IMG/VR virus record: IMGVR_UViG_3300029448_000152
Span: 9,718 to 32,866 of that record
Source: a virus
Reading direction: 5' to 3' (one strand)
DNA: 23,149 nt
Made by a program: the position numbers and the translations under genes. This document shows, piece by piece, positions 14,395-21,415 of this stretch. Numbering within the stretch: the first letter of the stretch is position 1; each line of letters starts with the position of its first letter. Under the pieces are notes generated by a model, which was given only the letters and a program-made list of their open reading frames with translations, did no database searches and was not told the DNA's origin.

Positions 14395-16701
14395 TTACCA
14401 TTGACTACAAGTATATACACTTGTTACTACACCACCAGCTCCAACATACACAACTTTATCAGCACTAAATGAAGATGATCCAGATACTGGCCACCATCCA
14501 CTACTTGCATATGATGAACATGATGAATTAGTATATAATGTACTACCTACACCAAAACTAAACCATGACACGTTTGAACCAGCAGCTGTAGCAGTCATTT
14601 CCATACAACCAAATGCTGCTTTTTGTACTGTGCCTGTTGCTCTATAAAATGTAAAACAAGATGTAGTGCTATATGTAGTTGTAGTGTTAAACGTAGTAGT
14701 AGTATTATACTCTGTTTGTATTTGAAAAGCAGTTGTTGTATTAAATACTGTACTTGTACTAGTATTAAATGTTGTTGTTCTACTAGTGTTAAATGTTGTT
14801 GTTCTACTTGTGTTCCAATACGTAGTATAAGTTGTTGTTGTTGATTTTGACGTATTAAATGTTGTTGTTCTAGACGTGTTCCATGTGGTTGTAGTACTTT
14901 TACTAGTTCCTTGACTTGTAGATCTTTTTGTTGTAGTACTAGTATTATAATTTGTTGTCCAAGTAGTAGTTGTATTTCTTGATGTGTTCCAAGTAGTAGT
15001 TGTATTTCTGCTTTCGGTTGTACTTCTACTTTCAGTTGTATTTCTACTAGTGGCCCAAGTAGTAGTTGTTGACCTACTTGTTGTTTTACTAGTTGTTCTA
15101 GACGTTTGTGTCGTGGTACTAGTATTGAAAGTCGTACTTGTTGTATAAGTAGTAGTCGTATTTCTTGATTCACTTGTTGTCTTACTAGTATTGTAATTTG
15201 TAGTAGTTGTATATATAGTCTGTGTACTTCTTGATTCAGTTGTATTTTTACTAGTTGATACAACGGTGCTAGTATTTCTACTTGTAGATTTTGAAGTTGA
15301 TCTAGATGTCTGAGTAGTAGTACTAGTGTTGTATGCGGTAGTTGTACTATATACAGTTGTTGTCGATCTACTTTCAGTTGTGTTTCTACTAGTATTATAC
15401 GTTGTGGTAGTAGTGTATATAGTTTGTGTACTTCTGCTTTCAGTCGTGTTTTTAGATGTAGACCAAGATGTTGTAAATATAGTTATAGTACTAGTATTGA
15501 ATACCGTACTAGTAGTATATGTTGTAGTTGTTGATCTTTTTTCTATAGTATTTTTACTTGTGTTAAAAGTAGTCGTAGTTGTATACGTAGTCGTTGTGTT
15601 TCTACTTTCAGTTGTATTTTTACTTGTCGCCCATGTAGTTGTATAAGCTGTTGTAGTAGATTTACTAGTATTAAAAGTTGTTGTTCTGCTAGTATTGTAA
15701 GCAGTAGTTGTGCTATACACCGTCGTTGTGGACTTAGATGTAGATTTCTTAGTTGTCGTACTTGTATTATATGTTGTTGTATAAGCTGTAGACGTTGATC
15801 TACTCGTTGACCAAGTTGTAGTAGTAGATTTACTAGTTGCCCAGGTTGTAGTTTTTGATGTATTAAAAGTTGTAACAGTACTTGTATTAAAAGTAGTAGT
15901 GTATACAGTATTCGTACTTGTGTTAAAAGTAGTAGTTGTATTCGTACTTGTGTTATATACTGTTATAGTTGTTCTACTAGTTGCTAAACTTGCCTGTGTT
16001 TGATAAACAGTCTCATATATAGTTATTGTATTTTGAGATGTAGATTTCTTAGTTGTTGTACTCGTGTTATACGCAGTAGTATAGGCAGTGGTAGTACTCT
16101 TACTAGTATTATATATAGTAGTAGTTGACTTATTTGTAGACCACGTAGTTTCTTTACTTGTATTAAACGTAGTTACTGTACTAGTATTGAATGTAGTTGT
16201 ATATGTAGTTACAGTACTAGTATTAAATGTTGTGGTCGTGTTTGTGCTAGTATTGTATACAGTTATAGTAGTCCTATCTGTAATCCTACTTGTTTGGAAA
16301 GTAGTTGTATATACAGTTGTGGTATCTTTTGAAGTAGATTTTTTAGTAGTTGTACTAGTATTATACGTAGTAGACCAAGTGGTTGTAGTATTTTTACTTG
16401 TAGACCAATTTGTAGTCGTGTCTTTATTTGTAATTCTAAAGGTTTCCCAAGTTGTTGTTTTACTAGTTGTGTAATATGTAATAGTGATTGTATTCGTGGT
16501 CTTAGAAGTAGCCCACGTAGTTGTATATACTGTAGTAGTATTTTTAGAAGTTTCCCAAGTTGTATCAGTCGACTTGGTAGTATTATATGTAGTAGTAGTC
16601 GCAGTACTCGTGTTAAACGTAGTACTCGTTGACTTACTAGTAGATACAGTAGTATTTTTACTAGTGTTCCATATGTCTAATCTTGACCAAAACCACTTCA
16701 T
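14395..16701 (-). CDS. Giant Thr-rich alternating-repeat protein (fibre candidate) 2, with C-terminal Cys-containing tip
   Basis: A 768-residue paralogue of the protein at 11740-13830. Residues 1-12 are a unique basic/aromatic start (MKWFWSRLDIW). Residues about 12-672 are Thr-rich alternating repeats, including 98-, 100- and 68-residue units. In the first 98-residue unit every residue of one parity is Thr, aromatic or Lys/Arg. The last ~95 residues form a distinct compact domain with four Cys (SCFTFYR, FGCME, SSCSSY, YTCSQW) and VGSTLYTNSSCSS, GWWPVSG, YVGAGGVVTSVYTC. These resemble small C-terminal modules of Bacteroidota phage adhesins, and this could be the receptor-binding tip. No membrane anchor is seen. 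The order fibre shaft, then tip, is inferred. Confidence 0.83.
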   Translation of the reverse strand: MKWFWSRLDIWNTSKNTTVSTSKSTSTTFNTSTATTTTYNTTKSTDTTWETSKNTTTVYTTTWATSKTTNTITITYYTTSKTTTWETFRITNKDTTTNWSTSKNTTTTWSTTYNTSTTTKKSTSKDTTTVYTTTFQTSRITDRTTITVYNTSTNTTTTFNTSTVTTYTTTFNTSTVTTFNTSKETTWSTNKSTTTIYNTSKSTTTAYTTAYNTSTTTKKSTSQNTITIYETVYQTQASLATSRTTITVYNTSTNTTTTFNTSTNTVYTTTFNTSTVTTFNTSKTTTWATSKSTTTTWSTSRSTSTAYTTTYNTSTTTKKSTSKSTTTVYSTTTAYNTSRTTTFNTSKSTTTAYTTTWATSKNTTESRNTTTTYTTTTTFNTSKNTIEKRSTTTTYTTSTVFNTSTITIFTTSWSTSKNTTESRSTQTIYTTTTTYNTSRNTTESRSTTTVYSTTTAYNTSTTTQTSRSTSKSTSRNTSTVVSTSKNTTESRSTQTIYTTTTNYNTSKTTSESRNTTTTYTTSTTFNTSTTTQTSRTTSKTTSRSTTTTWATSRNTTESRSTTESRNTTTTWNTSRNTTTTWTTNYNTSTTTKRSTSQGTSKSTTTTWNTSRTTTFNTSKSTTTTYTTYWNTSRTTTFNTSRTTTFNTSTSTVFNTTTAFQIQTEYNTTTTFNTTTTYSTTSCFTFYRATGTVQKAAFGCMEMTATAAGSNVSWFSFGVGSTLYTNSSCSSYASSGWWPVSGSSSFSADKVVYVGAGGVVTSVYTCSQW
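15034..15441 (-). repeat. Two tandem 204-bp (68-codon) super-repeats in Thr-rich protein 2
   Basis: Unit 1 spans 15441 to 15238 and unit 2 spans 15237 to 15034; both begin ESRSTQTIYTT and share TTTQTSR near unit position 41-47. They are followed by another ESRST at 15033. Length 68 is even, so the alternating residue parity is kept. Confidence 0.8.
15751..16344 (-). repeat. Tandem 294-bp and 300-bp super-repeats in Thr-rich protein 2
   Basis: Unit 1 (98 codons) spans 16344 to 16051 and unit 2 (100 codons) spans 16050 to 15751. Each starts with KKSTS and contains RTTITVYNTSTNTTTTFNTS. The two extra residues of unit 2 lie in QASLATSR where unit 1 has SRITDR. A third KKSTS begins at 15750 and then diverges. 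Confidence 0.83.
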
Positions 16702-16712
16702 ATTCTATTAGA

Positions 16713-17084
16713 TTAAGCGAACATTCCAATATAGTTGATCAACACTTGATCACTAGCATTTACATAGTAAGATATTAAATGAACATTGTTCGCGGTTGTG
16801 TTAAAAGTAATTGACGATCCTCCCGGCGTTTTAATATCACCAGCAGTTCCAGCTACATTTATAGAAAAGCTCAATGATCCAACACTTGCAGGATTAGTTA
16901 TAATAATAGTACCAGCTTGACCAACGACAGAACCAGCTTCATCTAACCGTATAGTTGTAGCTTCGTTAGAAGCATTAACTTTATAATTAGCATTAGTAGA
17001 CAACTTAATATTGTGACTTCCACTAGTGTTAGTTGTTGTTTTTGGTTCTGCAGGAACTGCATTACTTAAAAAAGGTATACCCAT
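16713..17084 (-). CDS. Small virion/fibre-associated structural protein
   Basis: A 123-residue beta-rich protein. It opens with MGIPFLSNAVPAEP, similar to the MAIPILNH start of the next upstream fibre gene. The core (VGQAGTIIITNPASVGSLSF) and the C-terminus (HLISYYVNASDQVLINYIGM) match a pattern I recall from small virion proteins of marine phages, where GTI-ITNP is followed by SYYV and a final YIG-F strand. It sits between the main fibre gene and the first Thr-rich repeat gene, 11 bases before the latter, so it may be a fibre adaptor or shaft-joining protein. No catalytic motif is seen. The upstream gap contains the second UUCG hairpin. Confidence 0.7.
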   Translation of the reverse strand: MGIPFLSNAVPAEPKTTTNTSGSHNIKLSTNANYKVNASNEATTIRLDEAGSVVGQAGTIIITNPASVGSLSFSINVAGTAGDIKTPGGSSITFNTTANNVHLISYYVNASDQVLINYIGMFA

Positions 17085-17103
17085 ATTATTATATTTAAAT
17101 TAA

Positions 17104-17131
17104 TACAGACGGTACCGAAGTACCGCCTATA
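17104..17131 (-). terminator. UUCG-loop hairpin after the main fibre gene
   Basis: On the minus strand GGCGGTAC, TTCG, GTACCGTC form an 8-bp stem (one G-U pair) that extends by four more pairs (TATA with TGTA) to 12 bp. It starts about 20 bases after the fibre gene stop. The downstream sequence is TTAATTTAAATA, so the U-run is weak. It probably acts as an attenuating terminator or 3' end protector. Confidence 0.65.
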
Positions 17132-17150
17132 TTTATTGTTTATTTATTTA

Positions 17151-18869
17151 TTAAGATATTGCAGGGAATTTCTCAATAAGAACCAGATAATCTTCTGTCG
17201 CTGAAGGAGCAGACGCGAAAATTAATGAAACTGCATCATCTGAGTTTCTTTTTATCTCAACCATAACTTGATCATAAGTTGCGCCAGAGCCATTATTACC
17301 ATAATCTAAAACAGTAACACCAACTATTGGCGTGCTAAATGAGTGTGTAATATTAAATGTAGTTGTAGAAGCATCTCCAGATAACTTTTTAGTTAACTTA
17401 TTGGCACTAGCTTCTTTAGCATCTAACTGAGTTTGAATAGCTGAGGTTACACCATCTACATAATTTAATTCAGTAGTTGTGGCTGTAACACCATCCATTA
17501 TATTTAACTCTGAAGCAGTTGCAGTAACACCGTCTAAAATATTTAACTCTGAAGCAGTTGAAGTAACACCATCTAAAATGTTTAATTCAGCAGCTGTACT
17601 AGTTACACCATCAAGGATGTTAAGTTCAGCAGCGGTAGATGTCACACCATCAAGGATGTTAAGTTCAGCAGGAGTTGAGGTTATTGTTTCTGTTGCAGCA
17701 GCAGCAAATAAAGCAACGTGACCAGATAAATTTGGTAATGTTATTGTTTTATCACTACTAGTTGCATCTGCAGCAGTAAGCTTTACTTCATAATCATCAG
17801 CGGTAGTACCCTCAAACTGTATTGTGTTATTCTCTACAACTTGTATTGTTTCGTTCTGTATTGTTTGTGTTCCAGAAACTACTAAGTTACCAGGTATGGT
17901 AATTGTATCACTAGCATCACCAATGCTTGCAGCATTACTTGCAAAACCAGCTCCTAATTTTGTTTTAAAGTTTGCAGCTGAAATATTATCAACAGCTGTA
18001 TCACCAGCTAAAGCAGTTGTACTTGAAGTACCTAATTCTAATAAAGATGTTTTACCATCTAGTAAGTTTATTTCTGTAGCGTTTGATGTAACACCGTCAA
18101 GTATATTAAGCTCTGCTGCAGTAGATGTTACGCCATCTAATATGTTAAGCTCCGCTGCGGTAGAAGTTACACCGTCAAGTATGTTTAATTCCGCGGCAGT
18201 AGAGGTTACTCCGTCTAATATATTAAGTTCAGCCGCTGTTGATGTAACTCCGTCAAGGATGTTTAATTCAGCCGCTGTTGAAGTAACAGAAGTTCCATTA
18301 ATAGCTAAAACGTCAACTTCAGCAGTTCCATCAATATATAAGTTTCTCCATTGTTTTGTACTTGATCCTAAGTCTCTAGCATCATCAGTTCCTGGTATAA
18401 GAGCAGTTCCATTCCATCTTACTTCGCCACCATTAACAGATAGTTTAATCATTCCATCAGTCGCGAAGTCAATCATTTCATGATCACTAGCGTCAACATA
18501 TGCTCTACCGACTTTTAACGCAGTATTATATACACTTGTTATAGTTGTTTGACCTGCAGTAATAGCGACGTCGTTAGCGTTTGCTGTAATACCGTCACCA
18601 CCAACAACATCTAAAGTTGGATTTACTGTGCTTGTGCCGGATTGTGTCATACCGTCTCCAGCGGTTACAGATGTTACAGTACCAGATCCTGATCCAGTAC
18701 CAAGTGTGACCCAATTAGAACCATTATTGAATTTAATGCTTCCTGAGTCGTAAATTATTTGTCCAGCCTCATTGCCAGATATGTCTCCCGTACCTGCTTT
18801 ATGGAGCAGAACGTTTCGGATTTCCCCCTTTTGTTGAAAATCCATGTGATTTAAAATAGGTATTGCCAT
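17151..18869 (-). CDS. Tail fibre protein with TAAELNILDGVTS repeats
   Basis: A 572-residue fibre protein. The start (MAIPILNHMDFQQKGEIRNV) resembles N-termini that attach phage fibres to the tail. Residues 197-274 hold six 13-residue repeats (STAAELNILDGVT), and residues 398-475 hold six more. Between them is IQNETIQVVENNTIQFEG and DKTITLPNLSGHVAL, a block I recall from marine phage fibres. The C-terminal domain (TTFNITHSFSTPIVGVTVLD, ending EDYLVLIEKF) resembles the C-terminal part of the next upstream gene product and may contact the receptor. The repeats probably form a trimeric shaft. The start lies after a hairpin-containing gap. It is not clear whether it or the Thr-rich proteins bind host cells. 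Confidence 0.85.
   Translation of the reverse strand: MAIPILNHMDFQQKGEIRNVLLHKAGTGDISGNEAGQIIYDSGSIKFNNGSNWVTLGTGSGSGTVTSVTAGDGMTQSGTSTVNPTLDVVGGDGITANANDVAITAGQTTITSVYNTALKVGRAYVDASDHEMIDFATDGMIKLSVNGGEVRWNGTALIPGTDDARDLGSSTKQWRNLYIDGTAEVDVLAINGTSVTSTAAELNILDGVTSTAAELNILDGVTSTAAELNILDGVTSTAAELNILDGVTSTAAELNILDGVTSNATEINLLDGKTSLLELGTSSTTALAGDTAVDNISAANFKTKLGAGFASNAASIGDASDTITIPGNLVVSGTQTIQNETIQVVENNTIQFEGTTADDYEVKLTAADATSSDKTITLPNLSGHVALFAAAATETITSTPAELNILDGVTSTAAELNILDGVTSTAAELNILDGVTSTASELNILDGVTATASELNIMDGVTATTTELNYVDGVTSAIQTQLDAKEASANKLTKKLSGDASTTTFNITHSFSTPIVGVTVLDYGNNGSGATYDQVMVEIKRNSDDAVSLIFASAPSATEDYLVLIEKFPAIS
17445..17678 (-). repeat. Six 39-bp in-frame repeats (fibre array B)
   Basis: Six 13-codon units encode variants of STAAELNILDGVT. 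They drift towards the C-terminus: ILDGVTA, then IMDGVTA, then YVDGVTS. There are no spacers, so this is a coding shaft repeat and not CRISPR. Confidence 0.85.
18048..18281 (-). repeat. Six 39-bp in-frame repeats (fibre array A)
   Basis: Five 13-codon units with identical protein sequence (STAAELNILDGVT) are followed by a sixth, degenerate unit (SNATEINLLDGKT). Codons vary between units although the protein is unchanged. Confidence 0.87.
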
Positions 18870-18881
18870 AGTTTGTTTTTG

Positions 18882-18910
18882 TTAAAGTGCGGATTCTGCT
18901 CCGCTGTTAA
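18882..18910 (-). promoter_or_regulatory. Hairpin in the leader of the main fibre gene
   Basis: GCGGA (18889-18893) pairs with TCCGC (18900-18904) around a 6-base loop, and outer TTAA blocks (18882-18885 and 18907-18910) could add pairs. It lies in the 48-base gap between the 115-residue gene and the fibre gene. There is no U-run after it, so a leader/processing hairpin is more likely than a terminator. Confidence 0.4.
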
Positions 18911-18917
18911 TTTGTTA

Positions 18918-19265
18918 TTATTTTTTTAAATAAGCGTATCCGCTTTTTTGATCAATAAAATTTATAGTTAATTGATTTTTATTTACATAAGTTACAATGC
19001 CCATAGCTTGAACATTGTTATATGTTGCACCACCTGATAACTTAACGTTAACATGTGGTAAGTAATCTGTTAAATTCAGATTATGTGTTATTGTCCACGT
19101 TTGAGATGCACTGTTTTGGTGATGTTGATAAGATCCGCCAGTATTACAAAAATCAGCAACGTCTGATAGTTTATAATTTCTTGTTGCTCCAGATACATCA
19201 CTGCCTAGTAATTTATCGTCTCCTGTTAATGTGGTGTCCGTAGTTAATTTATTTATTCTAGGCAT
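18918..19265 (-). CDS. Small fibre-type protein
   Basis: A 115-residue protein. The first 40 residues (MPRINKLTTDTTLTGDDKLL, then RNYKLSDVADF) match the attachment-type N-terminus seen in marine phage fibres. The rest (SQTWTITHNLNLTDYLPHVN, then NQLTINFIDQKSGYAYLK) is a small beta domain related in pattern to the C-terminus of the 572-residue fibre (FNITHSF, SLIFASAP, DYLVLIEK). This TWTITHNL domain is common in tail fibre proteins. It may form a short fibre or a tip assembled on the longer one. It is coupled to the holin-like gene, with a 6-base gap. The start is ATG after an AATAAATAAAG leader. Confidence 0.75.
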   Translation of the reverse strand: MPRINKLTTDTTLTGDDKLLGSDVSGATRNYKLSDVADFCNTGGSYQHHQNSASQTWTITHNLNLTDYLPHVNVKLSGGATYNNVQAMGIVTYVNKNQLTINFIDQKSGYAYLKK

Positions 19266-19271
19266 CTTTAT

Positions 19272-19670
19272 TTATTTTTTTTTAAATTTTTCAACACTTC
19301 GTCCTCCGAAATAAGCACCAATTACAGTTATAAGGACGATCTGTAATAAATCTGTCCATTTTTCTTCAACTTCAAATGCTATAGAACCTGAATCTATAAA
19401 TACCATGAGTACGGTACTTACTATTAAAAATATAAGAACAAGCGGTCTAACTGATCTTGTTAACCAGTTGCCGTGTTCTAAATCCGCCTTCCAACGATCA
19501 GTTACGTTTTTTTGCATTTCAGCTTCAGCTTGAATCATGATGTTAGTCATTTCTTTTTCAAACTCTGCTTTCTCGTCTTTTGTTCTTATAAACTTATCAG
19601 CAACACCAGCAAGCTTGTCAATGACTCCACCTCCAGCATTGCCAAATAGCTTTGCTAATAGTTTGCTCAT
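19272..19670 (-). CDS. Holin-like membrane protein (3TM/GTA-type holin pattern)
   Basis: A 132-residue protein. Residues 1-60 are amphipathic and helical (MSKLLAKLFGNAGGGVIDKL, then KDEKAEFEKEM). The block NWLTRSVRPLVLIFLIVSTV leads into a membrane segment at about 75-92, and a second at about 107-122 is followed by GAYFGGRSVEKFKKK. The combination of W-x-x-R-x-x-R-P-x-x before the first membrane helix and Y-F-G-x-R-x-x-E-K after the second is the hallmark of the holin family related to gene-transfer-agent holins (PF11351 by memory). Holins form membrane holes at lysis. No endolysin gene is recognisable nearby. It could also serve as a tail-associated membrane protein. Confidence 0.77.
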   Translation of the reverse strand: MSKLLAKLFGNAGGGVIDKLAGVADKFIRTKDEKAEFEKEMTNIMIQAEAEMQKNVTDRWKADLEHGNWLTRSVRPLVLIFLIVSTVLMVFIDSGSIAFEVEEKWTDLLQIVLITVIGAYFGGRSVEKFKKK

Positions 19671-19672
19671 AT

Positions 19673-21400
19673 TTATGCGTTATATCCAGGTCTTGATGTA
19701 CCACCAAATTGACCGTTTTTCTTTTTATCGTTTTGGTTGTAGTTACCCATGTTGTTTATATTGGTATCCATCTTTTTACCACCAAAAGTTCTTCTTAATG
19801 CTCCACCAACTAATGTAGGGTTAGCACGTCTTTGAGCTCTTCTAGCTTGTCTGTTATCTAATCTTTGTTGTCTTCTACCTTGTCTAGCATCAAATCTAGC
19901 ATCTCTGTTAGCTTGTCTTTCAGCAGCTCTATTACTAGATGTTGATAAACTATCACTAACTGAAACTGGGTTTGATGATGGTTTAGCAACAGGTAAATCT
20001 CTTCTTACACCGTTAACCTTAGTTGTGCCAGTTGTTCTTTTTGGAGGTGTAGTTGTAGTAGTAGTATTATTGTTATCACCACCACCAGTGTTTCCACCAC
20101 CATTACCGCCGCCGCCGGTTGTAACATTTGGTTTAACATCATCACCACCTCTTGTTCCCATGTAATATCCAGCACCTAAACCAGCTAAACCAACAACTGT
20201 TTTTCTTCCTGGTGTTATTGCCTTAACCGCATTCTTTATTTTAGTACCTAAACCACCTTTTCCAGGAAGATCTCCTTTAGAAACATTTTTAGTTCCTTTA
20301 CCAACATCAGTTACATCTTCATAATCAATATCTATTGTTTTTTCTGGTTTTGCCTTAGGTTTAACTTTAGGAATTTCAGCAGGAAGTAGATCTGTCTTTT
20401 TTGTTAAATTCCTTCCTTTATCAACTGATTTCATAATTTTTGTAAATCTGCTTTTTAATGGTGTTGCGCCTAACATTTTAGATGCTGACGTTGATTTTGG
20501 TTCATACATAGCTATATTCTTTTGTTCTAAATCTCCTGTTTCAGGATTTATTTCTTCGTTTGTTCTATACTTAGAATCATTAATGTTTGTGTAAGTTTGG
20601 TTTTCAGTATCACCTGTATTCTTTTGGAATACCATTTTGTTACTTTCGTAATTTTGACCACCTACTCCAACTCCTCCTGTTTCTCCTGTACCAGATAATA
20701 ATCTAGCAGCGTATAGTTTTTTATCTGCTTTAGTCCATCTTTTTGAGCTACTATAACCTTGATCTTGTGGTTTATCTCCTTTAAATGCTCCTAATTTTCT
20801 TTCATTACGCATTGTGGTATTAATCTTCTTTCTATTACCTCTAGCGTTTTTACCAGCTTGGTATTGAGATTGAACTTCAAAATCTTGAGGAACATCTTCT
20901 GCTTCAAATGTTTCTACTATTTCATCAGGTCCTTGAGTTTGAACATTTCTGCTCATTATATCTTCATCAGATATGTTTTGTAGTTCATCATCACTAACAT
21001 CTCTTGTTTCACCAGCTTCATTAGTTGCTTTAACTCCACCAAACTGTTCAGTGTTACCAGACTTTCTATTTTTTATTAATTTAGATTTTTCGTAATCTCT
21101 AATAGAATCTGCTGTAATATTTTCTAAACCTAGTTTTTTCATTTCTCTACCTAATGGACTATCAGGCGCGTAATAATCTCCTTCATAAAGCTTATTGCCA
21201 GTATAAGATCCCTCAAGACCTTCATCTACACTTGCTCCTGGAACTAATGTTTCTACAAATTTACCTTTCTTAACAGTACCTGTTCTAGGATCGTCAACAA
21301 AAGTTGTTTTATCTTCTTCGTTGTTTTCTGTTTGTTTAGCAGCAGAACGCATATATAATGCTTTTTGTATTCTCTGCGTTATTGGTGAGTTTTTGCTCAT
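19673..21400 (-). CDS. Long disordered, Arg-rich protein; possible internal virion protein
   Basis: A 575-residue, mostly low-complexity protein. It starts MSKNSPITQRIQKAL, sharing PITQR with the 125-residue zincin-like protein. The middle is polar and charged without domains I recognise. A short Gly-rich hydrophobic segment (TVVGLAGLGAGYYMG, about 405-420) could insert in a membrane. It is followed by a Gly/Asn/Thr linker (GGGGNGGGNTGGG then a Thr6 run). An Arg/Gln-rich helix follows (RQANRDARFDARQGRRQQRL), a likely nucleic-acid or membrane binder. It stops 3 bases before the holin-like gene. The role is unknown; a DNA-ejection or head-interior protein would fit the composition. Confidence 0.7.
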   Translation of the reverse strand: MSKNSPITQRIQKALYMRSAAKQTENNEEDKTTFVDDPRTGTVKKGKFVETLVPGASVDEGLEGSYTGNKLYEGDYYAPDSPLGREMKKLGLENITADSIRDYEKSKLIKNRKSGNTEQFGGVKATNEAGETRDVSDDELQNISDEDIMSRNVQTQGPDEIVETFEAEDVPQDFEVQSQYQAGKNARGNRKKINTTMRNERKLGAFKGDKPQDQGYSSSKRWTKADKKLYAARLLSGTGETGGVGVGGQNYESNKMVFQKNTGDTENQTYTNINDSKYRTNEEINPETGDLEQKNIAMYEPKSTSASKMLGATPLKSRFTKIMKSVDKGRNLTKKTDLLPAEIPKVKPKAKPEKTIDIDYEDVTDVGKGTKNVSKGDLPGKGGLGTKIKNAVKAITPGRKTVVGLAGLGAGYYMGTRGGDDVKPNVTTGGGGNGGGNTGGGDNNNTTTTTTPPKRTTGTTKVNGVRRDLPVAKPSSNPVSVSDSLSTSSNRAAERQANRDARFDARQGRRQQRLDNRQARRAQRRANPTLVGGALRRTFGGKKMDTNINNMGNYNQNDKKKNGQFGGTSRPGYNA

Positions 21401-21415
21401 ATTATTGTTGTTTAT

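Noticed and set aside
13833-14420. Longer start (ATG 14420, 195 residues) for the SAM-binding protein
   Set aside because: It would overlap the preceding gene by 26 bases and add a hydrophobic stretch unrelated to the fold; ATG 14381 has the A/T leader seen elsewhere.
11740-16701. Diversity-generating retroelement acting on the repeat proteins
   Set aside because: No reverse transcriptase, no template repeat and no adenine-biased variable region is visible in the window.
11740-16701. Ice-binding protein call based on dense T-x-T motifs
   Set aside because: T-x-T arrays occur in known ice-binding beta-solenoids, but here half the Thr face carries Tyr, Phe, Trp, Lys or Arg, and there is no fixed short coil length with Cys or Gly turns; a fibre is the simpler explanation.
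11740-16701. The two Thr-rich genes as one gene split by insertion of the SAM-enzyme gene
   Set aside because: The upstream one ends in its own folded C-terminal domain and the downstream one has its own start and tail, so duplication fits better than interruption.
12035-16711. Long open frames rich in Val/Leu on the plus strand, and in Leu/Gln/Val on other minus-strand frames, through the Thr-rich region
   Set aside because: They are mirror readings of Thr/Ser/Asn codons (ACT, AGT, AAT give AGT, ACT, ATT in reverse), with no sensible composition for proteins of their own.
17445-18281. CRISPR array suggested by regularly spaced 39-bp repeats
   Set aside because: Repeats are contiguous, in frame, without spacers, and encode a fibre shaft; no cas gene is near.
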